DNA of 64,000 bases from a virus. The position numbers and the translations under genes are program-made. Every line of letters starts with the position of its first letter. Position 1 is the first letter of the stretch. This document shows, one piece after another, positions 18,798-27,567 of this stretch. The notes below the pieces were generated by a model. That model made no database searches. It had not been told where the DNA came from and worked only from the letters and a program-made list of their open reading frames with translations. Location: positions 23,335 to 87,334 of the IMG/VR virus record IMGVR_UViG_3300021138_001972; one strand, 5' to 3'.

Positions 18798-20279
18798 ATG
18801 GCAAAAGCAACAACCAAAGCAAAAGCTCCAAAAGACACCAAGGTCAAGGTCACTGCAGACAGTGGATCGCAGGATCCTGTACGCTTGTATCTCAGGGAAG
18901 TGGGCAAGACTCCACTGCTGAACCATGCCAAAGAGATTGAGATCAGCAAAAGCATCGAGAGCAGCAAGCAGACCATCATGGACACGCTGTTTGCAGTGCC
19001 CATGACTGTGCAGACCATCGATGCTTGGATTGGAGAGATCCAACGGGGCGATAAAGCAGTTGACACTGTGTTTGATCTGGAAGGCGACGAGGATGGCAAT
19101 CTCAGCAGCGAGCTGGATGCACAGCTATCACATGTGCGAGAATTGTGTGCACAGTATCTGTCAGACACCAGCAAGAAAGCAGCCAAGGACGAACTGATTG
19201 CTGCTTTTAATGAACTGCATCTGCTGCCCGCCAGCATTGGTACCATCATGGAACGGCTACAAGAGACCAACAGGCGATTGTTGGAAGGCGACGGCGCTCT
19301 CATGCGCTTGGCCATGGACGCAGGAGTTGACCGCAGCGAGTTCCTGGACAAGTATGTGGGACATGAGCATATGTCGTGGCTGCAAGGTACCAAAGGCAAG
19401 GGCTGGGACAAGCTTAAACACAAAGCCAACGAGATTGGCAACTGGGTTGGCATGATGCAGGAACAGGCTGATTCAGCTGGACTGCCGGTGGGCGAGCTGC
19501 GCACAGCTGTGCGTGTGTTGCGCCATCAGAGCAAGGTCAAGGATGAAGCCATAGCTGCTATGACCAAGGCCAATCTGCGCTTGGTGATCTCAGTGGCCAA
19601 GAAGTATAACCAAAACAGCAATAACGGCGGGCAGCTGCTGGATCTGATCCAAGAGGGCAACATTGGCCTGCTCAAAGCAGTGGAGAAGTTCAAGTGGCAG
19701 CTGGGCTATCGTTTCTCTACCTATGCCACCTGGTGGATCAGACAGGCCATCATCAAGGCAGCCACAGAATCCAACAGAACAATCAGAATCCCGTCGCATG
19801 TGTTGGACACGCTCAAGAAGATACAGAAGGCCACCAAGGAGCATGTGTTCGTCACTGGGCATGAGCCCAGCGTGGAAGAGCTAGCCAAGATGCTGAGCTG
19901 TGATGTGGACAAGATCAATCGCACGCTGCGAGTGGCCAAGGATCCCATCTCCCTGGAGACGCCCGTGGGTGACGAGGAAGAAGGCAAGCTAGGCAATCTC
20001 ATCGAAGACACTGAAAGCGAGAATGCCTTTGAACAGATTGCCAAGGCAGAGATCACTGAGGTCATAGGTGATGTGCTGGAAGGGCTGAGCAGCAGAGAAG
20101 AGCGTGTGCTGCGCATGCGCTTTGGCATTGGCACCATGCGAGAGTACACCCTGGAAGAGATCGGCAATCGCTTCAATGTCACTCGCGAGCGCGTGCGGCA
20201 GATCGAAAACAAGGCATTGGAGAGATTGAAGAATCCTCAGCGGGCTCGCGACCTGCTCAGTGCTATCACCGACCAATGA
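18798..20279 (+). CDS. full-length primary-type sigma-70 factor
   Basis: 493 aa from the ATG at 18798 (AAGGGA 10 bases upstream); the frame stays open to 18708. It directs RNA polymerase to promoters. Region 1.2 is visible (Q-D-P-V-R-L-Y-L-R-E-V-G), then a non-conserved insert, region 2.1-2.4 (L-R-L-V-I-S-V-A-K-K-Y, D-L-I-Q-E-G-N-I-G-L, F-S-T-Y-A-T-W-W-I-R-Q-A-I), region 3 (T-I-R-I-P-S-H) and region 4.2 (Y-T-L-E-E-I-G, V-T-R-E-R-V-R-Q-I-E). The residues that read TATAAT and TTGACA in RpoD are kept. It lacks the long acidic region 1.1. A complete group 1/2 sigma is rare in phages. It overlaps the next gene as ATGA. Confidence 0.93.
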   Translation: MAKATTKAKAPKDTKVKVTADSGSQDPVRLYLREVGKTPLLNHAKEIEISKSIESSKQTIMDTLFAVPMTVQTIDAWIGEIQRGDKAVDTVFDLEGDEDGNLSSELDAQLSHVRELCAQYLSDTSKKAAKDELIAAFNELHLLPASIGTIMERLQETNRRLLEGDGALMRLAMDAGVDRSEFLDKYVGHEHMSWLQGTKGKGWDKLKHKANEIGNWVGMMQEQADSAGLPVGELRTAVRVLRHQSKVKDEAIAAMTKANLRLVISVAKKYNQNSNNGGQLLDLIQEGNIGLLKAVEKFKWQLGYRFSTYATWWIRQAIIKAATESNRTIRIPSHVLDTLKKIQKATKEHVFVTGHEPSVEELAKMLSCDVDKINRTLRVAKDPISLETPVGDEEEGKLGNLIEDTESENAFEQIAKAEITEVIGDVLEGLSSREERVLRMRFGIGTMREYTLEEIGNRFNVTRERVRQIENKALERLKNPQRARDLLSAITDQ

Positions 20280-20791
20280 CGGGAGCAAGTGACATGGAAC
20301 ATGCGGCAGCTGAACGCTATCTCATTGAGTGGATAGTCAAGGATCTCAGCCTGCCGCATGAGCAGTTGGCTGGGCTCAGCAAGTGTCCATTCGCACGCAA
20401 GGCACATCTTGATGGCAAGGTTGAGTTCATCACAGTTCTTGGCGATGCGCTATCGGTGATCATGGCAGCTGCTGATGCCTGGGATGACAGCAGAGATGTC
20501 GTGGTGTTCATCATGCCAGACAGCATGCCATCCAGCGCATTATGGGCTTTGATGGATGCGCTGAACCAGGAATACATGCCGCGCGATCTAGTGGTCTTAG
20601 ATGATCACAAGGCAGAGCCAGAACAGCAGCTGGGTCTCAGTTTCAACAATGGCAGGTACAATCTGTTGATGATGCAGAGATTGAGCAAATTGGATCTAGC
20701 CAGCAGGAAGCTGAAGATGCTGGGCTACTACAAAAACTGGACCAAAGAGTACCTTGACCAGGTGGTAACTTGGAGATCAAGCAGGGCCTAG
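20276..20791 (+). CDS. hypothetical protein coupled to the sigma gene
   Basis: 171 aa. Start ATG overlaps the sigma stop (ATGA); an in-frame ATG at 20294 is an alternative. N-terminal helix with E-R-Y-L-I-E-W-I-V and C-P-F-A-R-K; a central strand-rich part (V-V-V-F-I-M-P-D, P-R-D-L-V-V-L-D-D); C-terminal M-L-G-Y-Y-K-N-W. The C-P-F-A motif recalls DUF1415-like proteins but the rest does not match well enough to assign. Coupling suggests a role with the sigma factor or simply shared expression. Ends with TAG, showing that TAG is used as a normal stop here. Confidence 0.7.
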   Translation: MTGASDMEHAAAERYLIEWIVKDLSLPHEQLAGLSKCPFARKAHLDGKVEFITVLGDALSVIMAAADAWDDSRDVVVFIMPDSMPSSALWALMDALNQEYMPRDLVVLDDHKAEPEQQLGLSFNNGRYNLLMMQRLSKLDLASRKLKMLGYYKNWTKEYLDQVVTWRSSRA

Positions 20792-21199
20792 CAGCTCAAA
20801 CCCTGCTATCTTGCTCTTGTACTCATCCGCATCGCCTAGATAGAGATAGCTGTAGCCCAGTGATTTATAATAGGCACATTCATGCTCTAGGCTGCGTATG
20901 CCCAAGCGTAGTTTTGGTTCTGCATAGTCCCAGGCAAACTGTATGGCTTCCACGTTGCGATCATCATATCTGCGCAGCAAGCTGAATGCTATCACAGATT
21001 GCTGATTGTAATACACTATCACGTCGTTACGGGCATCTGTGTATTCGCTATCAAAGATGGGCATCACGCTGCGAAACTTCTTGTGTTTGCAGTATTGAAC
21101 ATAGATCTGCTGCAGCTGATCTATGTTTGGATCATTGACGAGCTTGGCATTGGGTCTCAGCTGGTAATCTGTGTGACACAGGTTTATTCGAGCGTACAT
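20777..21199 (-). CDS. GNAT-fold / arginyl-transferase-like protein
   Basis: 140 aa. The C-terminal half, with F-A-W-D-Y, L-R-L-G, L-E-H-E-C-A-Y-Y-K-S-L-G-Y-S-Y-L-Y-L-G, resembles the GNAT-like C-terminal fold of leucyl/arginyl-tRNA-protein transferases (ATE), where such motifs hold the donor. No full ATE is present, so donor and acceptor are unknown. Tail-to-tail overlap of 15 bases with the previous gene. Its start shares one base with the stop of the amidinotransferase gene, forming one unit with it. Confidence 0.5.
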   Translation of the reverse strand: MYARINLCHTDYQLRPNAKLVNDPNIDQLQQIYVQYCKHKKFRSVMPIFDSEYTDARNDVIVYYNQQSVIAFSLLRRYDDRNVEAIQFAWDYAEPKLRLGIRSLEHECAYYKSLGYSYLYLGDADEYKSKIAGFELLGPA

Positions 21200-22440
21200 C
21201 AGTAGCCGTTGTCAAATACCGGTCCTTGCCTGTCAGGAAAATAATCTTCCTGCGTGCCCTCCCGATTGAGATCCAGCGTGATGCAGTGCAGCCCACCGTC
21301 CCAGAACCATCGGTGGCGCCAAGGCACTATGATGGGCTCTATGTTATGCTTCTTGAAGAACTGAAATGCAGTCTCGTTGTAGTTGCTCACGCACACATGT
21401 CTTTCGTCCAACATCAACACATTAACGTCAAACACAGATTCCTCTGCATAGCCAACCCAGTCCTGAAGCCAAGTTTCCACGAATTCTGTGAATTCGTCAT
21501 TGTCTTCTTCTCCTGGTACCCACCATTTGCCCTGCACCTTGCGCTTCATCTTGAGGAATCCGCGCATCTTGTTCCAGCTTTGGTTTTCCAAATAGCAAAC
21601 GTCCCAGCCAGGGAAGGTCTCTGCGTAGTTCTGTATTTCTCTGAGGCTGATGATGGCGCCAGGTTTGAGAGTGTGAAATACGCCATCGTTATGCCCACCA
21701 ATGGTCAGACCATTTATGCGCACATCGCTGTGTGAGTTTATCAGATCGGTTTGCAGCGTATCCAACGGCGGCCTGGTATAATCTAGCATGTAATCTATGT
21801 AAAGGTCCCTACCAACCAGAGTCATGCTGGCAGCATCTATGGATGGCCTAAGCGTGTTGTGGTGTCTGAGGATGTCAGCTGCGATCTGTGCATCAACGGT
21901 GTTAAAATAATCTGGTTTGACATAATCTTCATAGTTACCCCAGCCCTGACCTGCTATCTCATGCCATAGCCATCTAGGAATGCTACGGGTTCTGCGTTTG
22001 ATATCTTCGCTGCTATTTGCTATGCCTATCACCAGATTCACATACGAATCTATGTGGCTCTCATATCTGTAGAGTTCCTGCATGATTGAACCATGATCGG
22101 TGTTGGTCATGTAAAGCTTATCTCCGATCACCAGCTGAGTATCTCTGGGTTGCAACGGTGCGCGAGGTACACCCTGACCTCCGTTTATCTGGCCGCGGGC
22201 GTTAATATTATCCATTATGCTGATGTGCGGGTTCAATCTGGGACGCAGAACCGTAGCACCATAATCTTTGAGCACTTTTTGGAAACCTTCTAGGTCTTCT
22301 TGTGTGTCGTCGGCTATGCGTTGCAAGGCTGACCGTATCCGTGTATTCTTGATATCTTTGAAAAAGCTGCTGCTGTAACATTCACCTAATAGCACCACTT
22401 TCAACGGATGCCACTTGCACCAAACATTGTATCCAGACAT
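21199..22440 (-). CDS. amidinotransferase / arginine deiminase superfamily enzyme
   Basis: 413 aa. Family members move the amidino group of arginine to an amine or hydrolyse guanidines through a cysteine adduct. Catalytic His250 lies in I-G-G-H-N-D-G and nucleophile Cys386 in D-G-G-L-H-C-I-T-L-D; acidic D-N-I at 77-79 fits the N-terminal substrate region. The length and W-D-G-G-L-H-C motif are closest to glycine-amidinotransferase-like proteins rather than ADI. Preceded by GTGGAGTG as ribosome site. With the GNAT-like gene it may supply a guanidino compound; acceptor unknown. Confidence 0.82.
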   Translation of the reverse strand: MSGYNVWCKWHPLKVVLLGECYSSSFFKDIKNTRIRSALQRIADDTQEDLEGFQKVLKDYGATVLRPRLNPHISIMDNINARGQINGGQGVPRAPLQPRDTQLVIGDKLYMTNTDHGSIMQELYRYESHIDSYVNLVIGIANSSEDIKRRTRSIPRWLWHEIAGQGWGNYEDYVKPDYFNTVDAQIAADILRHHNTLRPSIDAASMTLVGRDLYIDYMLDYTRPPLDTLQTDLINSHSDVRINGLTIGGHNDGVFHTLKPGAIISLREIQNYAETFPGWDVCYLENQSWNKMRGFLKMKRKVQGKWWVPGEEDNDEFTEFVETWLQDWVGYAEESVFDVNVLMLDERHVCVSNYNETAFQFFKKHNIEPIIVPWRHRWFWDGGLHCITLDLNREGTQEDYFPDRQGPVFDNGY

Positions 22441-22520
22441 TGTCGCACTCCACAGTTGATTGAGTAATTATGTGTCGCGGAACTGGCAGAATCTATCTAT
22501 GACTATCTGCGAGAGTGTCT

Positions 22521-23060
22521 TTATGCACCACTCAAACGGTGATTTATCACATCCCAGTCCACGCAGCGCCAGATCTTGCTGAGGAATGCATCCTTATCCC
22601 ATTCATAATCCAACGCATAGGTATGTTCCCAGAAGTCTATAGCAATCAGGATGTCGCGCCGTATCTTGTGGTTTGGTATGGTCTTGATCTCGCCGCGCTT
22701 GCTGAGGTATACCCAACCAGATCCCTGTATGCTTTTGGCAGCCTTGGCTATCTCCAGCTTGAAGTTATCGTAGCTGCGGAAGTTATCTTCTATCAGCTTG
22801 AGCGCAGCACCCACGGGACGGTTAGGTACCTTGGGTGTTCGGAACTGAGCCCAAAATATGGCATGCAGGAAAGCACCAGCTTCGTTGAAATCCGGATCGC
22901 CCTCGCCAGAATTAAACCTATCCACATAGCCTTTGGTGAGGTGATCATAGTGATATATCACGGTGGCTTTGCTCATCACTGGTTCCAGCGCATCGCGAGC
23001 ATATGGCAAGGGTTCAAGGGTTAGTTTTTCTTTGGTTTCGTTGAGCTGGGTGAGTTTCAT
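22521..23060 (-). CDS. Fe/Mn superoxide dismutase-fold protein
   Basis: 179 aa from the ATG at 23060; a longer frame to 23156 would pass through the promoter. The metal ligands of Fe/Mn-SOD are present: H37 (Y-H-Y), H66 (F-L-H), D142 and H146 (D-F-W-E-H-T-Y). However the second-shell His of the YHYGKHH motif is Leu, the N/Q-rich W-N-H region reads A-G-A-F-L-H, and I see no catalytic Gln. It may be a low-activity SOD or a repurposed metal-binding fold. A late box ends three bases before the ATG, so it would be made late, like virion parts. N-terminal 17 residues are an extension compared with ordinary SODs. Confidence 0.7.
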   Translation of the reverse strand: MKLTQLNETKEKLTLEPLPYARDALEPVMSKATVIYHYDHLTKGYVDRFNSGEGDPDFNEAGAFLHAIFWAQFRTPKVPNRPVGAALKLIEDNFRSYDNFKLEIAKAAKSIQGSGWVYLSKRGEIKTIPNHKIRRDILIAIDFWEHTYALDYEWDKDAFLSKIWRCVDWDVINHRLSGA

Positions 23061-23063
23061 GCG

Positions 23064-23072
23064 GATATTTAT
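23064..23072 (-). promoter_or_regulatory. T4-like late promoter box
   Basis: ATAAATATC on the minus strand, then CGC and the ATG of the SOD-fold gene. Predicts a leaderless late transcript. Confidence 0.6.
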
Positions 23073-23136
23073 CGCAGAGATTTCGCTTGTGCTCTGCGAA
23101 ATCTGTGCTAATATAACAGGGTAATCGGAGAGAAAC

Positions 23137-25182
23137 ATGCGTAATTTCATTGCCATTATGTTGCTTTTGCTAGCTGGTCCGGCCGCTGCACAGACATTTA
23201 CACAGGGCTATTACGTGCCCATCGGTCAATATTATGTGAGTTGGGCGTTGCCCACTATAAATCTCAGCGCAGCGCAGTCTCGAGGATTGACTGGAAAGGG
23301 TATCACGGTTGCTGTATTTGATACTGGGCTTACCAACAGTTACAAGTTCCTGGGCAACACAGCGGGTCCCAGTTACAACATCTACACGGGCGGCGCTGTA
23401 AACAGCGACGGCAACGGGCACGGTACTTTCGTTAGCAGCATCATCGCTGCTAACACGCAGACACAGCCTGGACAGATGACCATGTACGGCGTGGCATCAA
23501 GTGCTAAGATCATGCCCATCCAGGTCATGGATAGCACAGGGTCTGGCACATGGACTGATCAACAGTTGGCCAACGGTATCACCTTTGCTACCAACAATGG
23601 TGCCAAGGTTTTTAACAATAGCTGGGGCAGCAACCTCATGCAGAGCCAGGTCAACACTGCCACGGTATTGAGCCAGAACGCTCGGACTATCGCAGCCTAT
23701 GAGAACGCTGCTGCACACGGTGCGGTCACGGTGTTCGCTGCAGGCAATTACAGCACGACCAGTCCCGATTATTATGCAACCTTGCCCAGCATTGACAGCA
23801 AGCTAGCTGGCACGTGGTTGGTGGCTGTGGCAACTGATACCAATGGTGCTATCGCCAGCTACAGCAACCAATGCGGCATAGCCAAGGCCTATTGTCTGGC
23901 AGCACCCGGCAGCAACATACTGGGAATATACGGCACACAGCTGGCTATCGGTAGTGGCACCAGCTTTGCTGCACCAATGGTAGCAGGCGGCGTGGCACTG
24001 CTGGAACAGGAATGGCCCTATCTCACAGGCAGCCAGATCACCAGCATCCTCTTGCGCACAGCTACCAAGACAGGTATCTATGCCAACTCCAACATCTACG
24101 GCCAAGGCATGATGAACTTGGCCGCGGCAACTGCACCACAGGGCACTGTCGTGGTCCCAACCGGAGCAACTGTGGCAAGCGGTGCAGTGCCTCTGAACCA
24201 GAGTGGCCTCAGCCTTCCTGCGGGATTTGGCAAGATAGCCGCAGCTGGCAACAGCATGATGGTGCTGGATGATTACGGTCGTGCCTACAGCGTGAGCATG
24301 AGCAGCATGGTCGGTGGCACACAAAGCTGGGTCAACATGGACACACAGATGGCACGCTTTGGTGCTGATCAAACTATCACTGAGCTACCGGGTGGGTGGA
24401 AGCTTGGATTAGTAGATGATGCTAATCTCGCCGAGCACGCAACTGTGCCAACGGCTATAGCAGGACTGGGTAACCCATATCTCAGCATGGGCATGGATCA
24501 GAAGATGGTGGCGAGCACACCTAGTATGACCACTTGGTTCAGCACACATACCTATGCAGCAGGAGATGATCAATCACTGATGGGCACTGCTACCCAACCC
24601 AGCATTGCAGGCGCACTCTATCGCTGGGGCGATCTACAGCTAGGCTTGGTACACGAATCTAATAGCATCTACGGGCAGCAGGTTGCAGCAGGATCAAGCA
24701 TGGCGACCAGTGCAGACACTGCATTCGTTGCACTAGATCGTGGACTATCTCTGGGCAGTGGTTTCAGCCTGGATCTCAGTGCCAGCATCGGTTACAGCAA
24801 ACTGGGTGGTACTAACCAACTGGTAGATAACATGAGCCAGATCGTGTTGGCCAGTGCAGCTGTGGGATTCAGCAAGAGCGCAGTGTTCAGTGACAGCGAT
24901 CGCCTAGGCGTGGTTGCGAGCATGCCAAACCATACAGTCAGTGGTAGCGCAGTGCTAAATGTGCCCGCGAGTCGCGACATGGACGGTAACATCACTTATC
25001 AGTCACAGACACTGGATTTGGTTGGTACTGGTACCGAAACTGACCTGCAAGCATACTGGACCAATAGCTTCCGCCAAGGCAACAAGCTCAGCCTAGCAGC
25101 TGGCGTGCGCTTGCAACCAGACGGCAATGCTGATGCTGCACCAGATGGCATTGCTATGCTGCGTTGGAATTTACAGTTTTGA
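23137..25182 (+). CDS. S8 subtilase with C-terminal outer-membrane barrel (autotransporter-like)
   Basis: 681 aa. Signal peptide 1-19 (cut after A-A-A/Q). Peptidase S8 domain 40-335 with Asp62 (V-F-D-T-G), His95 (G-H-G-T-F-V), oxyanion Asn204 (A-A-G-N) and Ser276 (G-T-S-F-A-A-P). Then a linker and a C-terminal half of alternating strands ending in R-W-N-L-Q-F; a terminal Phe is the usual outer-membrane barrel signal. This is the plan of serine-protease autotransporters: the protease would be exported and displayed on the host surface. GGAGAG ribosome site; gene is in the same GC range as neighbours. Such a gene is unusual in a phage and could remove receptors or competitors, or be host-derived cargo. 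Confidence 0.85.
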   Translation: MRNFIAIMLLLLAGPAAAQTFTQGYYVPIGQYYVSWALPTINLSAAQSRGLTGKGITVAVFDTGLTNSYKFLGNTAGPSYNIYTGGAVNSDGNGHGTFVSSIIAANTQTQPGQMTMYGVASSAKIMPIQVMDSTGSGTWTDQQLANGITFATNNGAKVFNNSWGSNLMQSQVNTATVLSQNARTIAAYENAAAHGAVTVFAAGNYSTTSPDYYATLPSIDSKLAGTWLVAVATDTNGAIASYSNQCGIAKAYCLAAPGSNILGIYGTQLAIGSGTSFAAPMVAGGVALLEQEWPYLTGSQITSILLRTATKTGIYANSNIYGQGMMNLAAATAPQGTVVVPTGATVASGAVPLNQSGLSLPAGFGKIAAAGNSMMVLDDYGRAYSVSMSSMVGGTQSWVNMDTQMARFGADQTITELPGGWKLGLVDDANLAEHATVPTAIAGLGNPYLSMGMDQKMVASTPSMTTWFSTHTYAAGDDQSLMGTATQPSIAGALYRWGDLQLGLVHESNSIYGQQVAAGSSMATSADTAFVALDRGLSLGSGFSLDLSASIGYSKLGGTNQLVDNMSQIVLASAAVGFSKSAVFSDSDRLGVVASMPNHTVSGSAVLNVPASRDMDGNITYQSQTLDLVGTGTETDLQAYWTNSFRQGNKLSLAAGVRLQPDGNADAAPDGIAMLRWNLQF

Positions 25183-25221
25183 ATCAAGCTGATCGTACAC
25201 TGCGATCAAGGAGATCCAGTG

Positions 25222-25440
25222 ATGATCAATGAAAAGGCACCAAAGAACCGCGTTTACATAGAATGCAGTGACACTGCACGGCGAGTCAAAGGTACCATAA
25301 TACGCAAGGAACTGGCAGAGCTGGAGGTAGAGATGCCCACTGGATTTGTGATGAAAATGAAGCGCAAGAACAAGCGTAGCCCATTCATCATGCGTTTAGG
25401 CTTATTAGAATTCTACAGTGATGGCAAGGAAATCAGTTAA
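25222..25440 (+). CDS. small basic hypothetical protein, 72 aa
   Basis: ATG at 25222 preceded by AAGGAG (a GTG directly before it is also possible). The peptide is basic (K-M-K-R-K-N-K-R in the middle) with strand-like segments (R-V-Y-I-E-C-S, E-L-E-V-E-M-P), giving a small beta-rich, possibly nucleic-acid-binding protein. It ends 4 bases into the convergent gene at 25437. No family recognised. Confidence 0.65.
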   Translation: MINEKAPKNRVYIECSDTARRVKGTIIRKELAELEVEMPTGFVMKMKRKNKRSPFIMRLGLLEFYSDGKEIS

Positions 25441-25802
25441 ACGGTTACTGTAGAACCAGTGAACACGAAACTGGTATAACCTTTCTGGCTATAGATGAAC
25501 AGGCTCTCACCGCTAGCTAGATTTATATCCTGTAGCTGTGCTACTTGATTAGGCGGTACCTGCGTGTCATACATCACGTATCCAGTCTGATACAGTATTA
25601 GATTTGAACTCAGTCCTACTCTGATATAATCAGTGTCCCGTCCTAGATCAATAGGTATGCTACCATTGTCAACCTGAGGATTGCCTTGGTTGACTATCAG
25701 CAGCTGGCCTTGCACACCTAGATTGCTGCCATAAGGGGCAGTGTACATCCTTACGGTGTCGTATTGCGATGGCTTTAGCTCTTGGAATATCTGGAACGTC
25801 AT
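25437..25802 (-). CDS. putative virion / tail-fibre-associated small protein
   Basis: 121 aa, strand-rich with Thr, Gln, Tyr and Asn, no charged helices (for example V-R-M-Y-T-A-P, L-L-I-V-N-Q-G, F-V-F-T-G-S-T-V). This composition is typical of phage head or tail decoration proteins. Ribosome site GAGGTATCA directly before the ATG is identical to that of the gene at 27273. A TTAAATAC motif lies 12 bases further upstream and may be a weak late box. No family assigned. Confidence 0.6.
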   Translation of the reverse strand: MTFQIFQELKPSQYDTVRMYTAPYGSNLGVQGQLLIVNQGNPQVDNGSIPIDLGRDTDYIRVGLSSNLILYQTGYVMYDTQVPPNQVAQLQDINLASGESLFIYSQKGYTSFVFTGSTVTV

Positions 25803-25827
25803 TGATACCTCTGGCAGTATTTAACTG

Positions 25828-26490
25828 CTATACCAGTCCGGCTTTGACCATACCGTGGTTGAAACTTACCGTACCCAGATGCTGCAGCTCACGGCTGAGC
25901 GCATCGTCGATCAGTATCTCGTAGCCTAGCTTGATTGCCTGCTGGCAGAAATAGAAATCTTCGCCCATGTGATCCTGTGTCTCGGGTATCCATGTGGTTT
26001 GGAAACGAGGTCTGGCCATCTGCTGTATCACGTCTGTCTTGACTAACATGCAGCCCATGCCCACTGCTGCTACGCTGATGAGGTCTTGCTTGCCGTCATT
26101 GATCACATAGCTGCGCCAGTCATGCATCTCACGGTATGCCACTGTCTTGTGCGGATATTGCCGTGTGACATAGTTTCCTGCTACCACGGCTGCATCATGC
26201 GCTAGCAATCTCTGTATAGTATCAGGCGGGAACATCATATCACTGTCTAACCACATGATGTGAGTGCTGCCTGCTTCAATAGCCATCTCAGCAAGCTGAT
26301 CGCGCTGGTTTACGATCAGAGTTCCTATGCAGAAATGTGGTGTAACTTCTGTGCCAATCATCTGGCAATGCTGCATGAGCTTGGCTAGATCAAAAGCAAA
26401 TGCTGCGTGCACTGTATCGCGGCAGGGCACACAGATGCTGATCTTGGCAGGTTGGATGCGTCCTAGCGCACGCTTCATCATGCCTGACAT
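25828..26490 (-). CDS. family 2-like glycosyltransferase
   Basis: 220 aa. N-terminal I-S-I-C-V-P-C-R-D is the first strand of a GT-A fold; M-W-L-D82-S-D84-M-M-F-P-P is the DxD-type metal and nucleotide-sugar site; later G-E-D-F-Y-F-C fits the acceptor-side E-D motif. It should transfer a sugar from a nucleotide sugar, perhaps to virion proteins or host glycans. It sits among tail-fibre genes, which in other phages can be glycosylated; that link is inferred. Shorter than most GT2 enzymes. Confidence 0.7.
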   Translation of the reverse strand: MSGMMKRALGRIQPAKISICVPCRDTVHAAFAFDLAKLMQHCQMIGTEVTPHFCIGTLIVNQRDQLAEMAIEAGSTHIMWLDSDMMFPPDTIQRLLAHDAAVVAGNYVTRQYPHKTVAYREMHDWRSYVINDGKQDLISVAAVGMGCMLVKTDVIQQMARPRFQTTWIPETQDHMGEDFYFCQQAIKLGYEILIDDALSRELQHLGTVSFNHGMVKAGLV

Positions 26491-26493
26491 GTG

Positions 26494-27213
26494 TTACTTT
26501 TTCTTCTTTTTCTTCTTTTTCTCTTTGCTGTCAGCGTCCGATGCAGCTTCCACCGCTTCAAACATCTTATCGCGTAGCTCGGCCATCTCAGCTACTGCAT
26601 CTGGCAACACTTCCGGAGCCTGGGTCGGCATGCTAGGAGGTCTATTCACAGCAACGCTGTTCTCAGCCTGTTCTGCAGTCTTCTTGAGGAATCCAGCGAA
26701 TTGATTGGTGATGATCACGCTCTTCTTGTAGTCAGCCAATGGCAGCATACTGGCCTGCATGAGGCTGGACTTACTGGCTTGCTTGTCCGTGAGCACTTCT
26801 ACACCTATTTCGCGTCCCAGCGTCTCGCTCCAGCTATCACCTTCGTTGAGCTCCAGCCCGCGTATGACATCTTCAAATTCACTGTCGTCGTAGACATCTA
26901 ACCATGCATCGACCTGCGCCATCTGCTGCACCAGATCGCTGCGGTCGCGATTTAGCTGATTGTTATTGGCTGCTACTATACGAGCCTGTATGGCCTGTTC
27001 GTTGGTATCGACTATTCGGGACACTGCATATTCTGCCAGCTCTATCTCTGCGGCGATCTTGTCAATAGCGTCTGCTAGGCTTTCCTTCTGCCTCAGCGCA
27101 TAGCGCATCTGTCGATGCCAGCTACCCTGTGATTCTATCTCGAAATTGCGGAATTCATAATCAGTCCTGCTGGGAATCTTATCCAACAGCTCTCGAGTCT
27201 TTGCGATATCCAT
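26494..27213 (-). CDS. hypothetical protein with poly-lysine tail
   Basis: 239 aa from ATG 27213 (GGAGACTGAC upstream). Long charged helices throughout (residues 5-110), a Pro-rich segment (R-P-P-S-M-P-T-Q-A-P-E-V-L-P) and a C-terminus that ends D-S-K-E followed by nine lysines, coded by a CTT/TTC-rich repeat (26494-26520 on the plus strand). A head-associated, DNA- or scaffold-binding role would fit, but nothing is recognised. Ends 3 bases before the glycosyltransferase gene. Confidence 0.65.
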   Translation of the reverse strand: MDIAKTRELLDKIPSRTDYEFRNFEIESQGSWHRQMRYALRQKESLADAIDKIAAEIELAEYAVSRIVDTNEQAIQARIVAANNNQLNRDRSDLVQQMAQVDAWLDVYDDSEFEDVIRGLELNEGDSWSETLGREIGVEVLTDKQASKSSLMQASMLPLADYKKSVIITNQFAGFLKKTAEQAENSVAVNRPPSMPTQAPEVLPDAVAEMAELRDKMFEAVEAASDADSKEKKKKKKKK

Positions 27214-27272
27214 GTCAGTCTCCGGTGTGAACTCACTAGAGTTTAGGCACCGTTGCACATAAGGTCAAGTTA

Positions 27273-27482
27273 TCAAACGTAATTGAAAGGTCCAACCCTG
27301 CCGCCAAAGGTAGCGCTCAATGGCGTTATCTGGCCTGCAGTACGCAGGCCTGATTTGGTAACACCTAGCACAGCATTGAGGCTTACATTGGTGCTGGCTG
27401 CCGGTAATGCACCAGCTGTGTAAGCCGCCCATACGCCACCCATCCTGATTGCAGTGCCTGTAGCTGGGATTGCGGTTACCAT
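27273..27482 (-). CDS. small structural-type protein, 69 aa
   Basis: Short protein rich in Ala, Gly, Thr and Val (T-A-I-P-A-T-G-T-A-I-R-M-G-G, S-L-N-A-V-L-G, F-G-G-R-V-G-P) as seen in small phage fibre-tip or baseplate attachment proteins. Ribosome site GAGGTATCA as in 25437. It lies just downstream of the S74 fibre gene, so a tip or assembly role is reasonable. No family assigned. Confidence 0.55.
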   Translation of the reverse strand: MVTAIPATGTAIRMGGVWAAYTAGALPAASTNVSLNAVLGVTKSGLRTAGQITPLSATFGGRVGPFNYV

Positions 27483-27567
27483 TGATACCTCATGCCGTGA
27501 TCACAGATTATATCAGTTATGTAGCCTGAAAGTCTATCTACCTGCTGCTTTTTCATCGCTCGAGTTC

